Source: a bacterium
GTDB lineage: Bacteria; Planctomycetota; J058; JAJDCP01
Assembly (NCBI GenBank): GCA_030428695.1
Contig: JAUIEM010000211.1
Coordinates: forward strand, 1 to 17,004
Length of the DNA: 17,004 nucleotides
Direction of reading: 5' to 3'
The notes beneath the pieces are model-generated. The model searched no databases. It was not told where the DNA came from and saw only the letters and a list, made by a program, of their open reading frames with translations. Position 1 is the first letter of the stretch. Each line of letters begins with the position of its first letter. This document shows positions 6,423-13,742 of this stretch, one piece after another. Position numbers and translations under genes: made by a program.

Positions 6423-8900
6423 ATGGTGATGGGCTTCTTTCGGGGCGAGAAGAACCTGCTCAAGAAGCTCCAGCGCAGTGACTGGAGCAGCGACGAAGAG
6501 AAGATGCGGCTCCTGAAGAAGGTCGCCGCCAACCGCGACTACAAGCTGTCGGAGCTCGCGTTTCTCTTCCAGCACCGCGACTCCGAGGTCTCGGAGTTCG
6601 CCTTCAAGCGCATCCTGCCGACGGCTCCGGCCGAAGAGGCGGTCGGCACCCTGCTCCAGGTGCATGCGTCCTCTCCCGGCGCCGGCGACACGCAGAAGGT
6701 GATCGTCCAGAACCTGCTGTCGCTGAACAAGGAAGTGCTCGCGCGCCAGCTGACCAAGCAGCTCTCCTCCCCGGACGAGGAGCGGGCCGGGGCGGCCTTC
6801 GACCTGTTGCGCCGGATGCCGCGCAACCGCAGCACCGGCGGCCTGTGGGCGCGCGCCGCCCAGGCGCTCCGCGGGCCGCGCAGGGTCGAGGCGCTGCGCG
6901 TGCTGATGTCCCCGGACATCTTCGACGAGGGCGCGCACGGCTCGGTGATCAGCGCCCTCGCCAAAGACCCGGACCCGGCCGTCCGCGACATGTTCCTCAG
7001 CTGGCTGCGGGGGAAGGGGGTCGACGGCTTCCAGCAGGACATCCTGCGCTGTCTGGCCGATCCCACGCCCAAAGTGCGGCGCGAGGCGCTCGAGCTGATC
7101 AAGGCCCACCCCGAGGGCTTCGCGTTCGAGGACCTGCTGCCGCTGGTCGCCTCGTCCGACGCGATCGTGCGCGACGAGGTCATCCGGACCCTGGTCAGCG
7201 GCGGGAATCCGCGGCACGCCCTCGAGCAGATCCTCGCGCTCCTGGCCGAGAAGGAGCCCGCGATGCGGACCCGCGGGCTGCAGAGCATCGAAGAGCTCGG
7301 CGTCGACCTGTTCACCGAGCTCAGCGCGATCATGCGGGGGTCCCAGGGCCTGGTGCGGGCGATGGTCGCCGAGCTCCTGATCGTGTACGAGCGCCCCGAG
7401 GTGCTCGAGGCCGCGCGGATCCTGCTCGACGCCGAGGACTGGTGGACCCAGATGGTCGCCCTGGAGACGCTCGGGAAGTACGGGGACGCCGGCGTCGTGC
7501 CCCTGATCCAGAAGAAGCTCGATGACCCGAAGGTGTTCTGGGCCGCGATCGAGGCCCTCGCCGCCCTCGACCTCCCCGAAGCCCGCGAAGCCCTGAGCCG
7601 CATGCTGGGTCGGGCCGACAAGGCGACCTACGCAAATGTCGTGCGGGCCCTCGCGCGCCAGGGGGGTCGGCAGGCCCGCAAGGCGCTGCTCAACGTCGCG
7701 AAGAACGCCCCGGACAAGTCGGTGCGCGAGGACGCGAGCGAGGTGATGCGCAAGACCTTCGAGCTCGAGACCATCCTGGTCCGGTACGAAGAGGAGAAGG
7801 AGCAGCTGCGCTGCCTCGAGAAGCTCGAGCGTCTGTTCAAGATCGCCGATGAGCGGGGCGCGACCGACCTCCATCTGTCGGTCGGAGAGCCGCCGATGAT
7901 GCGCGTGATCGGGCTGATGGAGAAGCTCGAGAGCCCGCCCCTGGCGCTCGCCGATGTCGAGGAGCTGGTGTTCAGCCTGCTCGTCGAGCGCGAGCGGAAG
8001 GTGCTCGAGAACGAGCTGCAGGTCGACCTCTGCTACGAGCTGCGCCCCGGGCGGCGCGTGCGGGGCAACGCCTACCGAGACAACAACGGGCTGTCCGCGA
8101 CCTTCCGCATGATCTGGAACGACGTGCCGACCTTCGCCGCGCTCGGCCTGCCGCAGGTGCTGACCGAGATCGCGGACTACCACCAGGGCATGGCGCTGTT
8201 CGTCGGGCCGAGCCGGGCGGGCAAGACGACGACCCTCGGGGCGGTGCTCAACTACATCAACGAGATCAAGCGCCACCACATCATCTGCCTCGAGGACCCG
8301 ATCGAGGTCGTCCACGAGAACCGCAACTGTATCGTCCACCAGCGCCAGCTCGGGCGCGACACCAAGGGCTTCGCGGAAGCGCTCCGCTCTGCGCTGCGCG
8401 AGGACCCGGACATCATCGTGATCGGCGAGATGCGCGACCGGGACACGATCGAGATCGCCTGCACCGCGGCGGAGACCGGGCACCTGGTGCTCAGCACGCT
8501 GCACACGCCGACGGCGCCGAAGGCGATCGACCGCTTGATCTCGTCCTTCTCGCCGAGCGAGCAGGGCCAGATCCGTTCGCAGCTCGCCGATTCGCTGAAG
8601 TTCGTCGTCGCACAGAACCTGCTGAAGCGGGCGGACGGCAACGGGGTCGTCGCCTTCTACGAGGTCCTGAAGATGTCGACCGCGATCAGCAACCTGATCC
8701 GCGAGCAGAAGACCCATCTGGTCGGCAACCAGATGGCCCTCGAGCGCAACTACGGGTCGATCCCCCGCGACACCGCGCTGATGAGCCTCGTCCAGCGGAG
8801 CGAGATCGAGCCCTTCGAGGCCTACCGCTACGCCGACGACCAGTCCGTGTTCGAGTCCCTGGTTCCGCGCCGCCAGCTGGAGAGCTACGTTGGAGAATAG
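6423..8900 (+). CDS. HEAT-repeat protein fused to a PilT-like type IV pilus ATPase
   Basis: This 825-residue protein is much longer than a standard PilT (about 350). Residues about 30-450 are alpha-helical HEAT-like repeats (for example around ALAKDPDPAVRDMFL and CLADPTPKVRREALELI), a scaffold for protein contacts. Residues about 470-825 form a PilT/GspE secretion ATPase: RGATDLHLS near 478-486, Walker A GPSRAGKT at 595-602, LEDPIE aspartate box, Walker B DIIVIGEMRD at 663-672, and TGHLVLSTLHT with His687 and His694. NLIREQKTH near the end resembles the PilT AIRNLIRE retraction motif. Walker A is unusual: RA replaces the GS of GPTGSGKST. I chose ATG at 6423 for the strong GAGGAGG 10 bases upstream; an in-frame ATG also occurs at 6429. 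The stop overlaps the next ATPase gene by 11 bases. It probably powers or modulates pilus retraction in the cytoplasm. Confidence 0.9.
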   Translation: MVMGFFRGEKNLLKKLQRSDWSSDEEKMRLLKKVAANRDYKLSELAFLFQHRDSEVSEFAFKRILPTAPAEEAVGTLLQVHASSPGAGDTQKVIVQNLLSLNKEVLARQLTKQLSSPDEERAGAAFDLLRRMPRNRSTGGLWARAAQALRGPRRVEALRVLMSPDIFDEGAHGSVISALAKDPDPAVRDMFLSWLRGKGVDGFQQDILRCLADPTPKVRREALELIKAHPEGFAFEDLLPLVASSDAIVRDEVIRTLVSGGNPRHALEQILALLAEKEPAMRTRGLQSIEELGVDLFTELSAIMRGSQGLVRAMVAELLIVYERPEVLEAARILLDAEDWWTQMVALETLGKYGDAGVVPLIQKKLDDPKVFWAAIEALAALDLPEAREALSRMLGRADKATYANVVRALARQGGRQARKALLNVAKNAPDKSVREDASEVMRKTFELETILVRYEEEKEQLRCLEKLERLFKIADERGATDLHLSVGEPPMMRVIGLMEKLESPPLALADVEELVFSLLVERERKVLENELQVDLCYELRPGRRVRGNAYRDNNGLSATFRMIWNDVPTFAALGLPQVLTEIADYHQGMALFVGPSRAGKTTTLGAVLNYINEIKRHHIICLEDPIEVVHENRNCIVHQRQLGRDTKGFAEALRSALREDPDIIVIGEMRDRDTIEIACTAAETGHLVLSTLHTPTAPKAIDRLISSFSPSEQGQIRSQLADSLKFVVAQNLLKRADGNGVVAFYEVLKMSTAISNLIREQKTHLVGNQMALERNYGSIPRDTALMSLVQRSEIEPFEAYRYADDQSVFESLVPRRQLESYVGE

Positions 8901-10695
8901 AATCGACGCCTTCCTGACGTTGATGCACGAGCTCGGGGCCTCCGACCTCTGCATCAGCACCGGCCACCGGGTGACGGCGCGGATCTCCGGCGCGATCGAG
9001 GCCCTGCGCTATCCGCCGATCTCCGAGGACGGCTTCCGAAGGATGATCATCCCGATCCTGCGCCAGGGGCAGTGGGACCGCTTCGACGAGACCGGCGACC
9101 TCGACCTCGCCTACGAGGTGCCGAACGTCGCGCGCTTCCGCGTCAACCTGTTCAAGCACCAGGACGGCTACGGCAGCGTGTTCCGCTCGATCCCGACCAA
9201 GATCCTGTCGATGCGCGACCTGAGCTTCCCCGACGCGATCGCCCGTATCCCCCACTTCCGCTCTGGCCTCGCCCTGATCACCGGCCCGACCGGCAGCGGT
9301 AAGTCGACGACCCTGGCGGCGATCATCCACGAGATCAACCTGACCAAGCCCCAGCACATCATCACGATCGAAGACCCGCTCGAGTTCGTCCACCAGAACC
9401 GTCGCTGCCGCTTCAGCCAACGCGAGATCGGCACCCACGCCCAGAGCTTCTCCGACGCGCTGCGCAGCGCGATCCGCGAGGACCCGGACGTCGTGCTGGT
9501 CGGCGAGCTGCGCGACCTCGAGACCATCCGCATGGCCCTCAAGGCGGCGGAGACCGGGCTGCTCGTCTTCTCGACCCTGCACACCAACACCGCGATCAAG
9601 ACCGTCGACCGCGTCGTGACGGTGTTCTCGTCCGAGGAGCAGGAGTCGGTGCGCCGGGTGCTCGCGGACTCGCTGCGGGCTGTGGTGTCGCAGCAGCTGA
9701 TCCCCAAGATCGGCGGCGGGCGCGTCGCCGCCCACGAGATCCTGTTCGGCTCGCCCGCGCTCGGCGCGCTGATCCGCGAGGGCAAGACCAGCCAGATCAT
9801 CAACCTGATCCAGACCGGCCGCAACGCCGGCATGATCGACATGGACACCGCGATCCTCAACCTGGTGCAGAGCGGGGTCATCGAGCCGAGCCACGCCTTC
9901 GAGAAGTCGATCAACAAGGACAAGTTCAAGAAGAAGCTCGACGCCCTGATCCCACGCTCAAGGCGCGCAGCGGCGGACAGCCCCAGGCAGAAGCGGGCTA
10001 CGAGCGCATCGGCTCGTCGGCGAGCGCGCGCCGGCCCGAGTCGAGCGGATCCCGGCGGCGGCCGGCGGTCGATGACGAGGGCAGCCGCCGGGGCGAGAGC
10101 GCGCGCGGCGGCGAGGGCTCCTCGCGGGGCCGGGGCATCGACAGCTCTTCGCGTGGACGGGGCTTCGAGCGCGACAGCTCGTCGTCCCGCGGGCACGGCT
10201 TCGAGCGGGAAGGCTCGTCGTCCCGCGGACACGGCGTCGAGCGGGAAGGCTCCCGCGGGCACGGCGTCGAGCGGGAAGGCTCCCGCGGGCGAGGACACGA
10301 GCGGGAAGGCTCGCGCGACCCGTACGGCACGGACGAGCGGCGCTCTGCGGATCGGCGCTCGGGGGATCGGCGTTCTGCCGAGCGGCGCTCCGCCGAGCGG
10401 CGCACGTCGGAGCGGCGCTCGGGGGATCGGCGGACGAGTGAGCGCGGTCCCGACCGTCGCTCGCCCGACCGGCGCTCGGCCGAGCGCCGCGGCGCCGAGC
10501 GGGGCGAGAGCACGCGGCGGCGGCCGCCGGACGAGCGGCGGGATGCTTCGCGCAAGAAGCCGCGCCCGGATGGCAGTCGCCCCCGGCGTCCGGATGAGCG
10601 GGCCGGCAGCCGCGGCGGAGGCTGGCCACCGCTCCGCGATCCGCGCGACCCGCGCAAGGAGTCCCGGCGCCGGCGGCCCCCCGAGCGCTAGCTGA
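8890..10695 (+). CDS. pilT: PilT-like type IV pilus ATPase with long low-complexity tail
   Basis: This gene encodes a hexameric pilus motor ATPase, probably for retraction. Residues 1-354 cover a full PilT: GASDLCIS at 16-23, Walker A GPTGSGKS at 132-139, IEDPLEF aspartate box, Walker B DVVLVGELRD at 200-209, FSTLHTN with His231, and ALIREGKTSQI in place of the AIRNLIRE motif. The usual ETGHLV histidine is Leu224 here. The TTG start at 8890 has GGAGAG 5 bases upstream and overlaps the previous gene by 11 bases, so the two are translationally coupled. From about residue 355 the frame shown reads Ala/Arg/Ser/Gly-rich, non-conserved sequence to TGA at 10693. Reading one base back from 9951 instead gives a charged repeat tail ending at TAG 10689-10691, which I think is the original frame. 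The ATPase call is firm; the exact C-terminus is not. Confidence 0.87.
   Translation: MENRIDAFLTLMHELGASDLCISTGHRVTARISGAIEALRYPPISEDGFRRMIIPILRQGQWDRFDETGDLDLAYEVPNVARFRVNLFKHQDGYGSVFRSIPTKILSMRDLSFPDAIARIPHFRSGLALITGPTGSGKSTTLAAIIHEINLTKPQHIITIEDPLEFVHQNRRCRFSQREIGTHAQSFSDALRSAIREDPDVVLVGELRDLETIRMALKAAETGLLVFSTLHTNTAIKTVDRVVTVFSSEEQESVRRVLADSLRAVVSQQLIPKIGGGRVAAHEILFGSPALGALIREGKTSQIINLIQTGRNAGMIDMDTAILNLVQSGVIEPSHAFEKSINKDKFKKKLDALIPRSRRAAADSPRQKRATSASARRRARAGPSRADPGGGRRSMTRAAAGARARAAARAPRGAGASTALRVDGASSATARRPAGTASSGKARRPADTASSGKAPAGTASSGKAPAGEDTSGKARATRTARTSGALRIGARGIGVLPSGAPPSGARRSGARGIGGRVSAVPTVARPTGARPSAAAPSGARARGGGRRTSGGMLRARSRARMAVAPGVRMSGPAAAAEAGHRSAIRATRARSPGAGGPPSAS
10161..10319 (+). 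repeat. 30/36-bp in-tandem repeat in the pilT tail
   Basis: Units begin at 10161, 10197, 10233 and 10263, with a partial unit at 10299. Each contains a variant of GGCTTCGAGCGGGAAGGCTC. Units are 36, 36, 30 and 36 bases, all multiples of three, so length changes would keep the frame. In the frame starting at 10161 the unit reads like GFEREGSSSRGH. Confidence 0.85.
10335..10496 (+). repeat. 15-bp repeat encoding (D/E)RR(S/T)x in the pilT tail
   Basis: Seven consecutive 15-base units (10335-10439) are followed by a 12-base unit and three more 15-base units. In the frame starting at 10335 they read ERRSA, DRRSG, DRRSA, ERRSA, ERRTS, ERRSG, DRRTS, and so on. Differences between units in this frame are mostly synonymous Arg or Ser codon changes or D/E and S/T exchanges. 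Confidence 0.85.
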
Positions 10696-10730
10696 CCAGC
10701 TGATTGGTCTTGCGGGGGTGGCGTCCACCC
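10694..10730. terminator. Two small hairpins between convergent genes
   Basis: The 104-base gap between the converging pilT and hutI genes holds GACCA/TGGTC (10694-10709, 6-base loop) and GGGTGG/CCACCC (10716-10730, 3-base loop). Neither has a T-run on either strand, so intrinsic termination is only a possibility. I see no gene in the rest of this gap. Confidence 0.25.
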
Positions 10731-10799
10731 ACGCGCGCCTCGCTACGCGGCTTCGTGCCCGCTTCCGGTTTGTGGTGAATGTTGACTGGAAGAGGGGCC

Positions 10800-12062
10800 T
10801 CAGCGCACCAGCGCGCGCTCGGCGTCGACCACCAGCTTGCCGGCCTTGTACACCCGCGCGATGCGGGGCTGCCCGAAGTGGGCACAGACCGCCTCGAAGC
10901 CGGCGCAATCCCAGACCGTGAAGTCGGCGAGCTTGCCCGGCTCGAGGGCGCCCACCCGGGCCTGGCGCGAGATCGCGCAGGCGGCGTTCCACGTGGATCC
11001 GACCAGCACCTCCGCCGGCGTCAGGCCGAGGTAGAGGCAGGCGGTGGTCAGGGCGAGGGGCATCGACTCGGTGAACGCCGAGCCGGGGTTGCCGTCGCTC
11101 GCGATCGCGACCGGCACGCCGGCGGCGACCATGCGCCGGGCCGGCGCGTAGCCACAGCGCAGGTAGTAGCAGGTCAGGGGAAGCAGCACCGCCACCGTGC
11201 CGGCGGTTGCCAGCGAGGCGATGCCCCCCTCGGAGATGTGGACGAGGTGCTCGGCGCTGATCGCGCCGAGCTCGCCGGCCAGCTCGGCGCCGCCGAGGGC
11301 GACGATCTCCTCGGCGTGGATCTTCAGCCCGTAGCCGAGCTCCTTGGCCCGGGTCAGGATGGTGCGGGAGTCCTCGACCCCGAACACGTGATCCTCGCAG
11401 AAGATGTCGCAGAACTCCGCCTCGTTGCGCAGGGCGGGGAGCATCTCCTCGCACAGCAGCGCGACGTACTCCGGGCGTCGCTCGCGGTACTCGAGCGGCA
11501 CCTCGTGGGCGCCCATGAAGGTCGCGACGACGTCGCAGGGATGGTCCTTGTCGAGTGCCGCGATCGCGCGCAGCTGCTTGCGCTCGGTCTCGAGCTCGAG
11601 GCCGTACCCGGACTTGATCTCGACGGTGGTGGTGCCGCCGCGCAGCGCGCGGTCGAGCCGCGGCATCGCGGCGGCGACCAGCTCCTCGAGGCTCGCGGCA
11701 CGGGTCGCCCGCACGGTCGAGAGGATCCCGCCGCCGGCCTTGGCGATCTCGGCGTAGCTCTTCCCCGCCAGGCGCTCGGCCCACTCCTCCTCACGGCTGC
11801 CCGCGAAGACGAGGTGGGTGTGGCAGTCGACGAAGCCGGGCAGCACCGTGCGGCCCCGCAGGCTGACCCGCTTGCGCGCTTCGACCCCATCCTCCACCTC
11901 GGCCCGCGGCCCGACCGCGACGACCTCGTCGCCGGCGACCGCGAGCACCGCGTCCTGGAAGACCGTCAGCCCTGCCTGGGCCTCGCCGCACAAGGGGCCG
12001 GTCGCGCCCCGCACCGTCGCGAGGCAGCCGATGTCGGTGTAGAGCGTGTCGGCGCGGATCAT
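10800..12062 (-). CDS. hutI: Imidazolonepropionase
   Basis: HutI hydrolyses 4-imidazolone-5-propionate to N-formimino-L-glutamate, the third step of histidine degradation, in the cytoplasm. The 420-residue protein has the normal family length and the amidohydrolase metal site: His81 and His83 in [10 protein letters not shown], His249 in KIHAEEI, His272 in SAEHLVHI and Asp323 in [10 protein letters not shown]. The substrate-side motif EIKSGYGLE (149-157) is typical of HutI. I chose ATG at 12062 because it overlaps the hutU stop as ATGA and has GAGG 7 bases upstream within hutU; the longer open frame is antisense noise inside hutU. Translation is therefore coupled to hutU. It is the last gene of the minus-strand unit and converges on pilT. 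Confidence 0.97.
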   Translation of the reverse strand: MIRADTLYTDIGCLATVRGATGPLCGEAQAGLTVFQDAVLAVAGDEVVAVGPRAEVEDGVEARKRVSLRGRTVLPGFVDCHTHLVFAGSREEEWAERLAGKSYAEIAKAGGGILSTVRATRAASLEELVAAAMPRLDRALRGGTTTVEIKSGYGLELETERKQLRAIAALDKDHPCDVVATFMGAHEVPLEYRERRPEYVALLCEEMLPALRNEAEFCDIFCEDHVFGVEDSRTILTRAKELGYGLKIHAEEIVALGGAELAGELGAISAEHLVHISEGGIASLATAGTVAVLLPLTCYYLRCGYAPARRMVAAGVPVAIASDGNPGSAFTESMPLALTTACLYLGLTPAEVLVGSTWNAACAISRQARVGALEPGKLADFTVWDCAGFEAVCAHFGQPRIARVYKAGKLVVDAERALVR

Positions 12063-13726
12063 TCCCCGGCCTCGCGCATCGGCACCTGCACGCCCCAGGC
12101 CTCGGCGTTGGCCGCGGCGTCCTCGTAGCCGGCGTCGACGTGCCGCACGATGCCCATGCCGGGGTCGCAGGTCAGCACCCGCTCGAGACGCGCGGCCGCC
12201 TCTTCGCTGCCGTCGGCGACCGAGACCTGGCCGGCGTGGATCGAGTAGCCGATGCCGACCCCACCGCCATGGTGCAGCGAGACCCAGGCGGCGCCGGAGA
12301 CGGCGTTGAGCATCGCGTTGAGCAGGGGCCAGTCGGCGATCGCGTCCGAGCCGTCCTTCATGCCCTCGGTCTCGCGGTTCGGCGAGGCGACCGAGCCGCA
12401 GTCGAGGTGGTCGCGGCCGATCGCGATCGGGGCGCTGACCTCGCCGTTGCGCACCAGCTCGTTGATGCGCAGGCCGAGCTTCGCCCGGTCGCCGTAGCCC
12501 AGCCAGCAGATGCGGCTCGGCAGGCCCTGGAAGTGGACCTGCTCGCGGGCCATGCGGATCCAGCGCAGGAGCGGCCCGTCGTCGGGAAACAGCGCCTCGA
12601 TCTCGCGGTCGATGCGGTAGATGTCCTCGCGGTCGCCGGACAGGGCGACCCAACGGAAGGGCCCCTTGCCCTCGCAGAACAGCGGGCGGATATAGGCGGG
12701 GACGAAGCCCGGGAAGGCGAAGGCCCGGGTGAAGCCGGCCTTCTCGGCCTGGCCGCGCAGGTTGTTGCCGTAGTCGAAGGTGATCGCGCCCTGGTCCTGG
12801 AAGGCGACCATCGTCTCGCAGTGGCGGCGCATCGCGTCCATGCTGCGGGCGATGTAGGCGTCCGGATCGCTCTCGCGCAGCGCGTTTGCTTCCGCCAGGG
12901 ACATGCCGTCGGGCACGTACCCGCGCAGGGCGTCGTGGGCGCTGGTCTGGTCGGTCAACACGTCGGGGATGATGCCCTGCTGGAGGATGCGCGGTAGCAC
13001 CTCCGCGCAGTTCCCGACCAGCCCGACCGACAGTGCCTCCCCCTTGGCGGCCGCGTCGCGCACGCGCTGCAGGGCGCTGTCGAGGTCGGTCTCCAGACAG
13101 TGCAGGTAGCCGCTGTCGAGGCGCTTCTGGATCCGCGCCGGGTCGACCTCGACCGCGAGGATGCTCGCCCCGGCCATCGTCGCCGCCAGGGGCTGCGCGC
13201 CGCCCATGCCGCCGAGGCCGCCGGTCAGGATCCAGCGCCCCTTCAGCTCGCCGCCGAAGTGCTTGTTGGCGAGGGCGACGAAGGTCTCGTAGGTGCCCTG
13301 GAGGATGCCCTGGGTGCCGATGTAGATCCAGCTGCCCGCGGTCATCTGCCCGTACATGATCAGGCCCGCGGCTTCGAGCTTGCGGAACTCCTCGGCCGTC
13401 GCCCAGCGGGGCACGAGGTTCGAGTTCGCGATCAACACCCGGGGCGCCCCCGCATGGGTGCGGAACACGCCGACCGGCTTGCCGCTCTGGATCAGCAGGG
13501 TCTCGTCGGCGCCGAGCTTCTTCAGGCTGCGCACGATCGCGTGGAAGGCCTCCCAGGAGCGCGCGGCGCGTCCGGAGCCGCCGTAGACGACCAGGTTGTC
13601 CGGGTCCTCGGCGACCTCGGGGTCGAGATTGTTCATCAGGCAGCGCAGCGCCGCCTCGGCTTCCCAGGTCGCGCAGGTCTTCGCGGTTCCACGTGGAGCA
13701 CGGATCTGGACGGCACGGGTCTGCAT
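12059..13726 (-). CDS. hutU: Urocanate hydratase (urocanase)
   Basis: HutU converts urocanate to 4-imidazolone-5-propionate with tightly bound NAD+ as electrophile, the second step of histidine degradation. The 555-residue length equals the family norm. [10 protein letters not shown] (399-408) is the urocanase signature and holds the active-site Cys407. [12 protein letters not shown] (167-178) is the NAD-binding glycine loop; [10 protein letters not shown] (124-133) and [11 protein letters not shown] (485-495) are also conserved. I chose ATG at 13726 because AGGAGG lies 5 bases upstream. The gene begins 16 bases after the stop of the large FHA gene and overlaps hutI by 4 bases, so all three are probably on one transcript. 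No hutH is nearby, so urocanate must come from a histidase encoded elsewhere or from outside the cell. Confidence 0.98.
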   Translation of the reverse strand: MQTRAVQIRAPRGTAKTCATWEAEAALRCLMNNLDPEVAEDPDNLVVYGGSGRAARSWEAFHAIVRSLKKLGADETLLIQSGKPVGVFRTHAGAPRVLIANSNLVPRWATAEEFRKLEAAGLIMYGQMTAGSWIYIGTQGILQGTYETFVALANKHFGGELKGRWILTGGLGGMGGAQPLAATMAGASILAVEVDPARIQKRLDSGYLHCLETDLDSALQRVRDAAAKGEALSVGLVGNCAEVLPRILQQGIIPDVLTDQTSAHDALRGYVPDGMSLAEANALRESDPDAYIARSMDAMRRHCETMVAFQDQGAITFDYGNNLRGQAEKAGFTRAFAFPGFVPAYIRPLFCEGKGPFRWVALSGDREDIYRIDREIEALFPDDGPLLRWIRMAREQVHFQGLPSRICWLGYGDRAKLGLRINELVRNGEVSAPIAIGRDHLDCGSVASPNRETEGMKDGSDAIADWPLLNAMLNAVSGAAWVSLHHGGGVGIGYSIHAGQVSVADGSEEAAARLERVLTCDPGMGIVRHVDAGYEDAAANAEAWGVQVPMREAGE

Positions 13727-13742
13727 GGTTTCCTCCTGCATG

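Noticed and set aside
6231..8960. 909-codon minus-strand open frame opposite the HEAT-ATPase gene
   Set aside because: The plus strand encodes HEAT repeats and Walker A/B motifs and has a strong ribosome binding site; the minus frame has no recognisable domain.
10161..10496. CRISPR array
   Set aside because: The repeats are directly adjacent, of variable short length in multiples of three, without unique spacers, so they are protein-coding tandem repeats.
9998..10657. Minus-strand 219-codon frame with RRSAERRS-like repeats in the pilT tail region
   Set aside because: The repeats reflect the DNA repeats of the plus-strand tail read antisense; there is no good ribosome binding site and the region continues directly from the pilT gene.
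9958..11784. Minus-strand open frame spanning the pilT tail and part of hutI
   Set aside because: It runs out of frame through hutI and continues as low-complexity sequence; hutI in its proper frame is complete.
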